Positions 37,235-49,710 of a stretch of DNA of 64,000 nt are shown here, one piece after another (the stretch's first letter is position 1; each line of letters opens with the position of its first letter). The notes under the pieces were generated by a model, which worked only from the letters and a program-made list of their open reading frames with translations, was not told the DNA's origin and did no database searches. The DNA lies in the NCBI RefSeq assembly GCF_032854445.1, contig NC_088296.1, positions 24,561,604 to 24,625,603 of the forward strand, given 5' to 3'. Made by a program: the position numbers and the translations under genes. The DNA comes from Liolophura sinensis. Its lineage: Eukaryota > Mollusca > Polyplacophora > Chitonida > Chitonidae.

Positions 37235-37935
37235 GTACAACTTGGTATGTACATGTACAGCTTGATATGCACATATACAGCTTGATGTGTATGTGCGTGT
37301 ACAGCTTATACGTACATGTACTGCTTGATATGTGCATTTACAGATTAATATGTACATGTACGCCTTGATATGTACATGCACAGCTTGATATGTAGATGTA
37401 CAGATTGATATGTACACGTACAGCTTGATATGTACACGTACAGCTTGATATGTGCATGTACAGTTTGAGGTGTACACGTACAGCTTGATATGTGCATTTA
37501 CAGCTTGATATGTACATGTACAGCTTAATTTGTACATGTACAGCTTGATATGTACATGTACAGCTTGATATAAACATGGACACCTTGATGTGTACATGCA
37601 CAGCCTAATGTGTGCATGTACAGCTTGATATGTACACGTACAGCTTGATGTGTACATGTACAGCTTAATATATGTACATGTACAGCTTGATATGTACATG
37701 TACAGCTTAATTTGTACATGTACAGCTTGATATGTACATGTACAGCTTGATATAAACATGGACACCTTGATGTGTACATGCACAGCCTAATATGTATATG
37801 CACAGCTTGATATGTGTATGTACAGCTTGATGTATACATGTACAGCTTGATATGTACATGTGGGATTGATATGTGCATGCACAGCTTGATATGTACAATA
37901 TACAGTTTGATATGTACAAGTACAGCTTGACCCCG
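37235..37935 (+). repeat. 20-bp minisatellite with a palindromic core
   Basis: About 34 copies of cttgatatgtacatgtacag and variants; tgtacatgtaca is self-complementary. It produces open frames on the minus strand (up to 209 codons) that are repeat artefacts. A larger block near 37505-37600 recurs at 37685-37790. Confidence 0.94.
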
Positions 37936-38254
37936 TGTAGCAAGGGGAGCAGCTTTCCGGTGTTTACACTAGCAGTGGCTTGCGGAATATTCTCCTAACC
38001 TCAGTTAGCACAGTACTCCTTTCCGGGTCATGAGATCCAAGTTCAAATTCAGCAGTTCCTCACAACCTTTAAACTGTTACATTTTAGTAACGGTCGGCAT
38101 AATGCCATTATACATGTAGTGACTATTGTGTCAAGCCCACCTACCAGGAGCATGAATACCTGTATAGTGAGGTTTATATCTCAGCTGGGTGGATGAGACA
38201 CTTGAGCTTTGTCTACTGAGGCACGCCATGTTTATACCCCACAGCTACAAACTG

Positions 38255-38352
38255 GTGTGAGGGAAATTTCATCGGTGTGAGAGAAATTTCACCGGTGTGA
38301 GGGAAATTTCATCGGTGTGAGGGAAATTTCATCGGTGTAAGGGAAATTTTAC
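38255..38352 (+). repeat. short 20-bp tandem repeat
   Basis: About five copies of tgtgagggaaatttcatcgg. Confidence 0.9.
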
Positions 38353-38369
38353 TTGTACATATACTGTCC

Positions 38370-38555
38370 TCTAATAAACTCCAGCGCGGCGCATTGACCC
38401 AGGAGCCTGTCTCCAATGCAGTCGCTGTGAGTTCAAGTGCAACTCAAGCTGGATTCTTCCTCGGTCGAACGTGGGAAAGTCCTCCAGCAACCTGCGGGTG
38501 GTCGTGGGTTTCCTCCCGTGCTTTAGCATAAGTGAAATAATTGAATAAATCATGC
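38370..38555 (+). repeat. SINE family A copy with internal deletion
   Basis: Head sequence ccaatgcagtcgctgtgagtt and caagtgcaactcaagctgga is present; the body between cgtgggtttcctcccgtgct and the taagtgaaataattg tail is shortened. Confidence 0.8.
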
Positions 38556-38559
38556 GGTA

Positions 38560-40075
38560 AATGTTCCATGGCTGTTGCAAATTATGTTGTGGTCATTAAG
38601 ACGTTTTGGTAGATCTTTTTTTTTTTACTAGCTGTGCTGGTTCTTACAGAAATATTCCTTTTAGGAATGGCAAACAGTATATTGCTAACATCATGATCAT
38701 CACCAATTCCACGGGATAAAGAAAAAAATACTACCGCATTTTAATTACATCATGTGTTGTGATATTCTATTTCTTTTCTTCTTCAGACGAATGTAATGGA
38801 GTAACATTTGTGCCTCCCATTGGGTAAAATCAACAGATAGTGTGCCATTGTGTGCCTTCGTTTCCCACATTTTTTTTTGGTAAATTTCGCAAATTATGGT
38901 CAGTATTTTTATGGATACAATACAATCGTTAAATAAATGTAAATCTCGGTTGAAATACAACATTCTTATTTGCGTTATCAAGCTTTATTTGACTCCACGG
39001 GCCACCGTAAGAAAGGCTTATCACGTGGCCTCATTCTAAATAAAATAGCCGGCAAAGGACAAGAGCATTTAAATATTCTCCGGGACTGCTGTCAATCATT
39101 ATGAAAGTAACCATTAAGAGAAGGAAAACTTTACCAAAGATGGTCGTAATTAAAGTGAACATAAAATCTGCTACTGCATATACATAGAAAATATGATATA
39201 GCACAGTTTCCATAGAAAAATATGTAAAAGTTTCCTGAATGTTTCGAAAGTCGAGAAGATGAAGTTCAACATTGGGATATGACACTGGCGAACAATTCAC
39301 TCCGAGTAACCATGTTGTAGAAGCCCATATGAACTTGGCCAATCACTAGCGCTGAAAAGTGTCACGTGGCTATTGCGTCAAAAACCGAATTACCTCTCTA
39401 TTGTCAGTGTGGTTTCCTACAGTAGATAGACAGATAACGAAGCGACAAATTGAATTTTGCGGTTAGTTTAAGTGTTTAACTGGTACATTTTGGACCACAC
39501 ACTTATAAGCAGGGATCTGAGAACGGTTGTGTACATGTTGGGCAGGAGCTAGCAAGTAAACCGCCTCCAGAGGGTCATTGAGGGAAAAAATATCGTGACT
39601 TTGCATTATTTTTCCTTAGATTAATTATCAGAAATTAAAATCTGAATGTAAGATTGTGTTATAACAAGAAGGTTCTGCAATGTTGGGTAAATTCCCTGAT
39701 GTTGATACAGCTAGCTAGGCCTAATGCTTACACCTATGCAGGACGAGGACGAGCAGGACCGCTAAAACACGACGCTCGCGTCCACGAACATCGCCCTGAT
39801 CGTGTGCCAAACTAAAAGAAATATCGGCTCTTTAAATACGGAACAGAGCTGATGCTCTTTGGTTGGGTATCAGCCGTTTTTGTTTGTATTTTCTCATTGT
39901 CACATTGTTTAATAACAGTGGTACGGGAGAGGTCCTAGGGTTTGTGACGTCACTCTAGACAGCTATAACATGGCAAAATGGCGTCACGAATTGAGCAGAT
40001 AGGTACCGACGATTGTTTGCTATTTTTTTGTTGATAAGGGGTGTAGATTTTTAAAAATAATTTTAGAACATTTCA
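38560..40075. other. no gene recognised
   Basis: AT-rich sequence. A 103-codon minus-strand frame at 39031-39342 contains hydrophobic stretches but no domain and no clear splice context; probably chance. Confidence 0.4.
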
Positions 40076-40076
40076 C

Positions 40077-40190
40077 CGACCCACAGGTGGTCGTGTGTGT
40101 TTCCCATCAGCCCAGTTTCCTCCCACCATTACGCTGGCTGCCGTCGTATAAGTGTTGAGTTTGGCGTAAAACACCAAGAAAAAAAGTAAA
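40077..40190 (+). repeat. SINE family A, tail copy
   Basis: ggtggtcgtgtgtgtttccc, then ttacgctggctgccgtcgta and cgtaaaacaccaag; lies just before the SINE-derived tandem array. Confidence 0.8.
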
Positions 40191-40284
40191 ATTATAGTTT
40201 CAGCATGATTTATCTTGAGAAGAGCATTGAACATATCGGTTTAAGCGACAGTAAACATGTAAAAGTAAACAAGAACAGTGACAA

Positions 40285-41002
40285 GACAACAGTGTAATAA
40301 GGGGAAATTTCCCCGGGCTCTGCCAGACTTTCATCCACCATAATGCTGGCCGCCATCGTATAAGTGTCATGACAACAGTGTAATAAGGGGCAATTTCCCC
40401 GGGTTCTGCCACACCTTCTCCAACCATAATGCTAGCCTCCATCGTATAAGTGGCATGACAACAGTGTAATAAGGGGAAATTCCCCCGGGTTTTGCCAGAC
40501 TTTCTCCCACCACATTGCTGGCCGGCCTCGTTTAAGTGACATGACAACAGTGTAATAAGGGGAAATTTCCTCGGGCTCTGCCAGACTATCTCCCACCATA
40601 ATGCTGGCCGCTGTCGTATAAGTGACATGACAGCAGTGTAACAAGGAAACATTTCCTCAGGCTCTGTCAGACTTTCACCCACCATAATGTTGGCCACCGT
40701 CGTACAAGTGACATGACAACAGTGTAATAAGGGGAAATTCCCCCGGGTTCTGTGAGACCTTCTTCCACCATAATGTTGGCCTCCGTCGTATAAGTGACAT
40801 GACAACAGTGTAATAAGGGGAAATTTCCCCGGGCTCTGCCAGACTGTCTTCCAGCGTAATGCTGACCGCCGTCGTATAAGTGACATGACAACAGTGTAAT
40901 AAGAGGAAATTTCCTCGCGTTCTGCCAGACTCTCTTCCAGCGTAACGCTGGCCGCCGTCGTATAAGTGAAATATTCTTGAGAACGCCGGAAAACACCAAT
41001 CC
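40285..41002 (+). repeat. minisatellite made of SINE family A tail segments
   Basis: About eight tandem copies of a roughly 85-90-bp unit: catgacaacagtgtaataag, then gggaaatttccccgggctct, then gccagactttctcccaccat, then aatgctggccgccgtcgtat. The last copy alone continues into a normal SINE tail (aagtgaaatattcttgagaa). The SINE 3' body was thus amplified in tandem. Minus-strand frames up to 272 codons result from the repeat. Confidence 0.9.
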
Positions 41003-41907
41003 AGAAAAAACGTAACAAAATACATGCCCCTTAGCATTTTGTTTTAACAGAATTAAGTAAACAAATGCAGGGATGATAGTTGCAAATCATTACACATCGC
41101 TAGTCCACAGTACCCAAAATACTATGTTCACATCACATTTAACATTTAGCATTATAACTTTCAATCGTGTTTCGGGCACACATGTATACATCAATAGTTA
41201 TCTCCAAGAAGCTGTCTGGCGACAATACAGATATAGGGCCACTTTGACAAAACATCGTAAGTCATATGTTTTTTTTGTTGCAAACGATGTTATCTAGGTC
41301 TAAGACATGTCATAAGAGGAAAAAGTTACGAAAGATTGATTTACGAAGTTTTGTGAAAGTGGTCAATATTTCTATACATGCTACCTCATTCGAACGCAAT
41401 ACCTAAGACACCGAGCATGACACATTATATCGTCAAACAGTTTGTTGACACCGAATCGATCAGAGCTTGGCCTATACCCTTGACCCAGGGATGTGCATGT
41501 ACGTGGGACAGGAGTGCCGATTTTGAACAGGTTATACCGGATTTATCTGGTAAGAAAATCAATCAGTGTAAAAACAGTCGAATGTTTAGAGTAGCTCTTT
41601 TCCTATATATCAGGCTTGTTATAAACGTGTTACTGTTTGTGTTACAGTTTGTAAAAATCTGCATAAATCAGGTCGCATTATGACTCGTTATGGCCACAAG
41701 TATTTACATTCCATGAACTACATTTATGCCAGCGTCATCTGTGCACATGTTAATGTTCAAAGTATATAATGAAGTTCTTGGATTAATGAAGACGATCGCA
41801 ACATACCTTTTCCAAACTTTAGAAATATTTAAACACCATAAGTAAAACAGGTACTATTCTCATATTAAGCGAAAGTCAATGAATTGAATTATTCCTAGTC
41901 AACACAG

Positions 41908-42262
41908 GAATGAGTGAGTGAGTGAGTGAGTGCTTGGGGTTTAACGTCGTACTTTACAATTTTTCAGTCATATGACGACAAAAATATCCTTAGAGTGCTT
42001 GTAATGTGAATCCTTGTTGCAGGACGGATTTTCACCGCTTTTTTATTTTGTGCGGCTTCACTGAGACGTCTTACTGAAGCCAAGTCAGCAGGCTCTCCCG
42101 AGCCATTATACTGATACGGGCCAACCAGTCGTTGCGCTATCCCTTTCATGCTGAACGCCAAGCCGAGGAAATTACAAATTCCACCTTTAAGGTCTTAGGT
42201 GTGAATCGACCCAGGATTTACCTTGAACCTACCGCTCCTGAAGCGGACGCTCTACGTACTGG
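41908..42262 (-). repeat. SINE family B copy
   Basis: Reverse orientation, nearly full: gagtgagtgagtgcttggg, then tccttgttgcaggacggatt, then gatacgggccaaccagtcgt, ending cctgaagcggacgctctacg. Confidence 0.87.
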
Positions 42263-42404
42263 TAGTAAATACATGAAAGTGAACTGAATGGCATATATGG
42301 ATATTTGCCAACAGTTTCTGTCGTAGGCTGGTTTCAGGCTGGTTATGGAAGCGGGTGATCCGCTCGAGAAAGTTACACTATCTTCTCGTGAGAACGTACT
42401 CATT

Positions 42405-42640
42405 TGTTTGATTGTAGCTTAACGCCATACTGAAGAAAGTTTCAGTTATACAGCCAGTGCTATGGGTGGAGGAAACTGGCTTTTAGTGACAGTTTTATTT
42501 ATTTACTCCTTTATTCGACTGGTCTTTCCCCCATACTGTTTTACTTATATATCGACAGCCAGGATATATGGTGGGAGGAAACCCGGCCGGGAGAAACCTC
42601 ACGACTACCCGTTGCTGAGTTAATACCAAAGCTTTACACG
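42405..42640 (-). repeat. two adjacent degenerate SINE family A pieces
   Basis: gtttgattgtagcttaacgc at 42410 and, after a gap, a diverged second copy with gtgggaggaaacccggccgg and aaacctcacgactacccg. Confidence 0.6.
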
Positions 42641-42709
42641 TGTGACGGAACAGATATCCACAGGATAATGACGGAAGGCAAGTGGTCTTCACCGAAAGTT
42701 AGACGATTG

Positions 42710-43375
42710 CGGCTAAACTAATTTCCTTCTGTCTATTCGTCTTTCAGGTAAGATTTAGGGGCCATCTGCCCCTGGGTAACACGCAATTTATCTTGTGGTA
42801 CTGTAGTTTTCATTCCATGGATTCCATTCCTTGTATACAACGTCCGTCATCTTCCATTAAAATAAGTAATGCCGCTAAACTAATTTCCTTCCGTCTATTC
42901 GTCTTTCAGGTAAGATTTAGAGGCCATCTGCCCCAGGGTAACACGCAATTTCTCTTGTCGTATTGTAGTTTTCATTCCATGGATTCCATTCCTTGTATAC
43001 AACGTCCGCCATCTTCCATTAATATAAGTAATGCCGCTAAACTAATTTCCTTCCGTCTATTCGTCTTTCAGGTAAGATCTAGAGGCCATCTGCCCCTCGG
43101 TTACACGCAATTTATCTTCTATTGTAGTTTTCATTCCATGGATACCATTCCTTGTATACAACGTCCGCCATCTTCCATTAAAATAAGTAATGCGGCTAAA
43201 CTAATTTCCTTCCGTCTATTCGTCTTTCAGGTAAGATTTAGGGGCCATCTGCCCCTTGGTAACACGCAATTTATCTTGTGGTATTGTAGTTTTCATTCCA
43301 TGGATTCCACTCCTTGTATACAAGGTATAAATGTGGTCTGCCATCTTTTATTAAAGTAGTGCGGCTAAACTAATT
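42710..43375 (+). repeat. about 162-bp tandem repeat, four copies
   Basis: The unit contains gtagttttcattccatggat, then acaacgtccgccatcttcca, then gtctattcgtctttcaggta, then ggccatctgcccc. Each unit carries tctttcag directly followed by gtaag, at junctions 42747/48, 42909/10, 43071/72 and 43230/31 (spacing 162, 162, 159). The plus strand is open for 188 codons (42793-43359) because 162 is divisible by three. Confidence 0.92.
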
Positions 43376-43379
43376 CTTC

Positions 43380-45020
43380 CCCGTAACATTGAGCCGACCA
43401 AAGAAGGGCAAAAATTAAGGCCGACAGTCCCATGGCACCAGATGACAGGCAAGTCAAACAATGATTGAGAGGCCTAAGATCGAAAATGGAGAGAATCCAG
43501 AAACTATAGAGTGCTACAAAGTCTCCATAGCCTACCTCATCAGCAAGAGATTTGCCGAGTTGGTACCAAATAGAGAGCTGGTAATGGACTACGGCAGGGT
43601 TTGGTATTGTGACGACAATACATGGACATTCTGTTATGTATATCAGATTAACTGATGTTACTTGGAAGTACATGTAATCTGACTGACTGGTGTTAAATGT
43701 ACACTGGAAATGTAAGCTGTGGTTGCCGGACTGTGCGGAATATTTGCATATGTCGAGTTCTAAAACCCTGACAGAACTGATTATTCACAGAAACATTTGA
43801 GTGGACTGAGACAGAAAATGTAAGCGTTTAATGCCTGTCTGACATTTTATTGTTTACAAAAATGAAAAATAAGAAAAATTTCATGGGGTTATTTTTGATA
43901 CGAGCATGTGTTGTTGACCATTGATTACAACAACAGCAGTCAAATATCAGTGACCGATTGTCGCAGAATTCTGGTATAAAAATGTACTCATTTTTGGTTT
44001 AGAACTCATAGATTATGAAACAGTTATAAGTTGCTGGAGTTTCAATGATCTTACCTCTAGTAGAAGCCATTAAGATATTTATTTCCGGACGAAATAGGTA
44101 GAAATTCCAGCACATATACCTGTCGAAATATTTTTAAATTGCGAAAGACTGATCACCGGGTACAGCCTTGTCAGGAAGTCGGCCAGAGTTAATCCCCCTG
44201 AAACTCACACAAACGGTATGGATTATGCTGGTGGAATATTTGATGATTTGATTGTATACATGTGAATAAGTGATTTTCACTGTTTACTGCTCGAACTGAA
44301 AAACAAATCTTTGCACCTTCTATTATGCTATTTTTGCTGGATCACTGATATAAGTCCCAAGACTGAGTTTTTCTCCAAGAGCTATATTGGAACAATGCAG
44401 ACTGATGATGTATTTGGTGTTATAAATGGAATAACAGCATCAAACAACTGGATGGAGTATTGAGAGTAAATCCACATGTAGTGGAGTCTCCAGATACCCG
44501 AGGTAAATATCGGTCTCTTACGCCACCAAAAGACTTTTACCTCAGGGTCGATATAGATTAACTGGTGATAAACAGAGAACAGAGTATAGCTTATATTCTT
44601 GATCTCTACGGGTTATAAAAATCCGCTATAGTATGTGACGGGTGACATTCTTACAAGACGATGGGTCCAAAACTGGATTGTGATTGCCTACGATTCATGT
44701 GGTCGCCTGATAATGACTGCAACCGAGACCGGTCTGTCATTCAGGCAATATGGTAAAACTGAACCAAGGTCCAGCATCTAAAATAGTTCCCGATCACGGA
44801 TTTTTGTTCGACATTGGAAACAGTATCCTAAAGGATAAATCATGTTTATCATTTCAATACTGAAGTTTTCCCAATCATGTTTTTTTTTTCTGCGGCCATT
44901 TACCCTTTGATGTCAGTTGTTTGCTGCGTATTTAAGCTTACAACTTAAAGCCGTGTGTATACGTTCAAATAATCTAGGCCACAGGGCCAGCCCTGGGTCT
45001 CAAACTGCTATAACGTGTTA
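43380..45020. other. no gene recognised
   Basis: Two short opposite-strand open frames at 43365-43673 have no recognisable domain or splice context. The rest is AT-rich non-coding sequence. Confidence 0.35.
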
Positions 45021-45029
45021 CGTGTGACC

Positions 45030-45820
45030 ATTTGCCAGCTATCACACGATCCTCGATGACAGAGCACTCTGTAAAAAAAGCTTCCGCGGAAAACACTGCA
45101 ACGCCCACCTGCCGAAGATGCGTCAAGGCCGTAAGTTTTCAGTACCGTGTAGATCTTGCCGTAAGGGTGTTCAGAGTGACATACAGCTTTGTCGGGAGTG
45201 TGGTACAGATAAAACTCGATCCAGGCATATAGCTATTGAGAGAAGAGTGAAGCAGCGATTTCAAATGATTTTAGAATAATTCAGTGTGCCCTAAAAACAG
45301 GGCCAATGCATATCAAACACCCAATGAGAGAATCACTGTAAGTTATATACTCTTTCAACAAGATAACTACTACGGATGAAAACGCATCGACCAAATGTTG
45401 GCCGAAATGCCACACAACCAATCAACCTTCCATGATGTGACTAAACATCCGGGATGAGCTGCTTCTGGAGGAAATAAAGAAGCGCTTGCTAAACTCCTTA
45501 CTATCGGAAAAAAACATCGACCTTCCCCTCTCCCACCTCACCTCCTGGCCAAGCAAAAGAGAGGAGAAGTAAGAGAATTGAAAGTGGGTTGGATCCGACA
45601 CTCATCATCAGGCTAAGAACAATTCAGGATTATCAACAAGAAACGCTAGACTTGTTGTCGTCGTTGGCGTCGTCACACCACAAAAAGCCAGGAAACTTTC
45701 TTGGACACGCCATGGGTGATTGGAAATTTCGTCCGGGGGTAGCAGATGGGTGTCCCCAGTGGGAATCCGCTCAATATAGATGGAATGGCTTCGTTAGAAG
45801 GCTCAAGTCCGGCGTATAGG
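45030..45820 (+). pseudogene. possible broken coding relic, identity unknown
   Basis: Three plus-strand segments in shifting frames look protein-like: a Cys-rich part (RSCRKGVQSD, then LCRECGTDKTRSRH) at about 45155-45280; a helix-like part (RDELLLEEIKKRLLNSLLSE, then IDLPLSHLTSWPSKREEK) at about 45450-45570; and DPTLIIRLRTIQDYQQETL onward at 45589-45819 ending at a stop. Frameshifts separate them and no introns are apparent, as in a processed pseudogene or transposon remnant. I do not recognise the family. Confidence 0.35.
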
Positions 45821-46109
45821 CCATTTTACAAGATCATCTCTAATGTGCATAAAACTTGCCTAATAACTTTGCAGTAATGATTTGAGATAAACCTGACCAA
45901 CACGCATTGTTCACATTCACGATTGCCATTTGGGATACATCCAATACATCCAATGGGAAGATAACTTCTGTCAGTATTATGTTTGATTTCTGGACAGAAA
46001 TTTAATCATGTTTGCCTTTTTTAAAATTTAATTAAATTAGAAATTTTAGAAAATTTTTAAAACGGTGGTTTTAAAATTTCCATACTTATTTCCATAGTTA
46101 TTATCCTTG

Positions 46110-46385
46110 GTCGGGTCACACCAAAGACCTTAAAAGAGGAAGTTGTACCTTCCTCACTAGGCGTTCAGAAGGGGATAGTGCACCGACTGGTTGACCCATA
46201 TCAGTAAAATGGCTCGGGCGGTGTGGCTTACTTGCCTTTGGTGAAGCAACTTGATAAAAGAGCGGTGGAAATCCGTCCTACAACAAGGAGGCACATTGCA
46301 TGCACTCTAAGGATTCCTTCGTCGTCAAATGACTAAAAAATTGTTAAGTACGACGTTTAACCCCCAGCTCTCACTCACTCATAGT
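46110..46385 (+). repeat. SINE family B copy, head missing
   Basis: Forward orientation: gggtcacaccaaagacctta, then taaaagagcggtggaaatcc, ending cagctctcactcactcat. Confidence 0.87.
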
Positions 46386-47054
46386 TACTATCTCCTTGAT
46401 TAGTCTCATTATCGACTGATCATTTCATATTTAAACCACACTTCGTTAAAGGGCTGCTAAGTCATGTACTTGTGCCTAACTTACATATATGTACGATGTA
46501 TGAAGTCACTATGTGTTCCATCCACGAGAACTAATGGAGCAAATCCATTCAATCCGATATTCTGCATTCTTGTAGTCTAATATACATTGTCGTAAACTGT
46601 GTATGTTGTTGTTGTTTCAATGAAATGACGATCGTGATGAGTGACGTACGCTTATGCATTATTTCTGGGGCTGTGGTGGCAAACTGCTGATGGGTTAGTC
46701 TAATTGGTAAGTGCGATCATTACAGAATAAAGATTTACTTACCATTTAACATGTTTAACTATTTTTTTTGCTTTAATGTGGCCCATGGCAATATTGGGGA
46801 TTCCCCTAAGCTATAGTCATAGGCGACACCTGGTGGCCAGACCAGCCTCCGTCTGACTTGAAATACTGGAGCCCGAAATCGTAGATAAACTATGAAATGA
46901 TGTTAAAGTCATTAAAGGCGCGAAGAACTTAACTCTGAGTTTTTCGGTCGAAGCCATGTAAGGACTGCACTTCGTGAATTTTCTTCCTTTTTTCATGTTT
47001 AACAGTTTCGTAAGAAGTAAGAACCGGCATTGGTTTTTGTGAGGTATAACTGGT

Positions 47055-47260
47055 ATATAGGGCTGGTTGGGTCATACAAAAGGCTTTAAAAATGGTACTT
47101 GTTACTGCCTCTCTTGGCTCTCAGCACTGTCAGGTGAGAGCAAGGAAACATGATTGGTTGACCCGGTGTCAGCATGACGTTTGTACCGCTAACCGTTTTC
47201 AGGGCCCAGTCTGTGGAGCTTTATCTGCTATCGTGAAAGCTAGTTGAACGAAGAAACAAC
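47055..47260 (+). repeat. SINE B-related element (copy A)
   Basis: gggtcatacaaaaggcttta, then ggaaacatgattggttgacc; the left half resembles SINE B, the right half (ctgtggagctttatctgct) differs. The same element is at 54015-54215 in copy B, so it predates the duplication. Confidence 0.6.
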
Positions 47261-48964
47261 AGTTTTCGTTTGCGATACAAAACTTGAAGTCAAAAGATTA
47301 ACATGTTAAGGCATAGTTAAACAGTAGACGCGTAAGAATTGTGTAAATTATACCAGGATTGTCGGACACAAAATTCCTATCACGGACTTTATTTTCATCA
47401 TACACAATAACGGAAATAAAAGATAAAATACGCGGTAAAATCCATATGTACGGTAAAATGTCCAGTTTAGAAAAGCATAAACATGACCGACTCCGCAGAC
47501 GATTAATATAGCTTAGTCTGTCAAACTGTACCGATTGGGTATTCCATCTACACTTCTATCAAAGTGGGTTAATATACAACTAGAATGGATTCGCGAACAG
47601 CAGATCCTAGGCCGGGATCCCAGATCCGATCGAGGACCCAAAAATACACGATCAGTATAACAGCAAGTTTATACTTCCACATCTCAATCCACGACCTGCC
47701 ATGCACAGACTGATTGCTCTACTGATAGCTTGGCCGTTGTCAAAAAGCCAACACCTGGACCACGACACATGTCGATATCTGTCAATCAACGTGGTCTTGT
47801 TAGCTTATAGTAAAGAAGACAAGGTCTGCGCAAAACAAAGCTAACTTTTGGAAATACATACACAAGAAAAACTGGTTGAGCCAATCGGTACTGCAGTGCA
47901 AGCCAAATAATTCGGAGAACATATATATGAGACCTACTGTTCGCAGCCATTGTATTACACTACATAGCTTGTATATGTAAATGTGCCAAATGTGGTAAAT
48001 CTGCCGTTGGGCATTATTTGAAAACGTGACACAGATCAACGATTTTCAGCACACATAGAATACATTTGTAGCGTTTTGCACTCAATGAATTTCAGCTTTA
48101 CAGTTAGGACGGTTTTCTCTCACCAGACCTCCAAATATGGTGGAAAATACGCTTTTTCGCATTTTAATCGCAATTTGCGAAAAAACTATACGTCGCCGGA
48201 AAGGAATCAGAACATATTCATGATCAGGACGTCAAGCTACGTCGTGTGGCTTGCTTATAAATAATAATAATAATACTAATAATAATAAAAAACAGAACGA
48301 TTACAATAGGTGTCCCGTTCCGAGAACATGTCTACCCGTTGTTTCAGAATACATGGATATTTAGTTGATACATTATATCCTCCATTAAGACTGTTTTAGT
48401 CCTGACACATCACACGTGGTTACAACTGGGAATTGTCGCTGGTGGCAGCACGACATGGTCCAAGTCTGGCAATGGGTTTTCAAACAACGGAACAAGCTGT
48501 AATGTAAAACACAAATATCCCTTCACTTAATCACACAAATCTGTTGATGGTTGCACATATTATATGTAAAAATAAAACAGACATTATCAGTCTCATAAAC
48601 CACCACTATAAACATGTAAACCAAGATAGGGGAAAGTGGCCACTTAAAAGTATGCTCATATGCAAGATGTTAATATTTGCGTACTTTCTATACCGTGTAT
48701 TTCAGCAAACTACAAGCATGTATGTGTTCCACACAGAGGGTTAGCGTGCATTTATGCACCTGCTGTTCTTAATGAATAAACCTGCTTGCAACATACATAC
48801 TTACACATATACACAATGCCTATCAAGAGATTGAATTTAGCCAGTCAGCTGTACTTTCCAGAAACATTACAAATATTCCTCATCAAACTTTGGTCAAAAC
48901 CTCCATATTTTGTGTCAGCTATTTGTATTAACATATAACGCTTGGGTTTCCATGATATTTGAGC

Positions 48965-49115
48965 AAGATTTATTTACTTATTTATTTGATTGGTGTTTTA
49001 CGCCGTACTCAAAAATATTTTACTTATACAATGGCGGCAAGCATTACGCTGGGCGGAAACTGGGCAGAGCCCGGGGGAAACCCACGACCATCCACAGGTT
49101 GCTGAAGACCTTTAA
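48965..49115 (-). repeat. SINE family A copy inside duplication copy A
   Basis: ttatttatttgattggtgtt, then caatggcggcaagcattacg and cccacgaccatccacaggtt; absent from copy B, so it inserted after the duplication. Confidence 0.88.
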
Positions 49116-49599
49116 ACAAGATACCCAAGAATTTAATAAACGTTTCGAGCTTGGTTAGTCAGATAATAGTTTTACACATTTTAGAAAATCGGCTTCGTAC
49201 AGAAATAAGAAGTGCATATTAATGCTTATGCATCCAACACAAGGGTGCAGGTAACGTGCATATTGGTCTACACCTTTGTCAACATAGTCGAATTTTAAAA
49301 ATATTTTTGAAGGCTATTGAAAATGAATTCTTAAGTACTTTACCAAATTATGTCTGCATGACTAAAGCGAACTACTGAACTCATTAAAACATTTATACAT
49401 GAGAACATACATATCCATAAATATTACAAATTTACTTACGGTTTCAGGCATTTCATCAACAATGTGTACATTTTCCCGACTGAGTCGTTGTCCGAAAATT
49501 ATTTGGAAAGAAAATCCCTCATTCCTAAATTGCAGTATAATTTATGCAAATGAGATTTATTATTTGGGTTTAACTGCTTATGACAAAGTAGGTTATAAC

Positions 49600-49710
49600 T
49601 AGCACTTATACGACGGCGGCCAGCAGAGCCCAGGTGAAACACACGACCATCCGTTGCTGGCAGGCCTTCCCACTTACGGCAGGAGAGGAAGCCAGCATGA
49701 TATTTGAGTT
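49600..49710 (-). repeat. SINE family A fragment
   Basis: cacttatacgacggcggccag, then cgaccatccgttgctggcagg and ttcccacttacggcaggagag. Confidence 0.75.

Noticed and set aside
37154-37783. 209-codon Cys/Tyr-rich frame on the minus strand
   Set aside because: Translation of the 20-bp array; the periodic CTYQAVHVHIK pattern has no domain meaning.
39031-39342. 103-codon minus-strand hydrophobic frame
   Set aside because: AT-rich, no splice signals, no recognisable family.
40200-41018. 272-codon minus-strand frame
   Set aside because: Translation of tandem SINE A tails.
42793-43359. 188-codon plus-strand frame
   Set aside because: Open because the 162-bp repeat unit is a multiple of three; no homology recognised.
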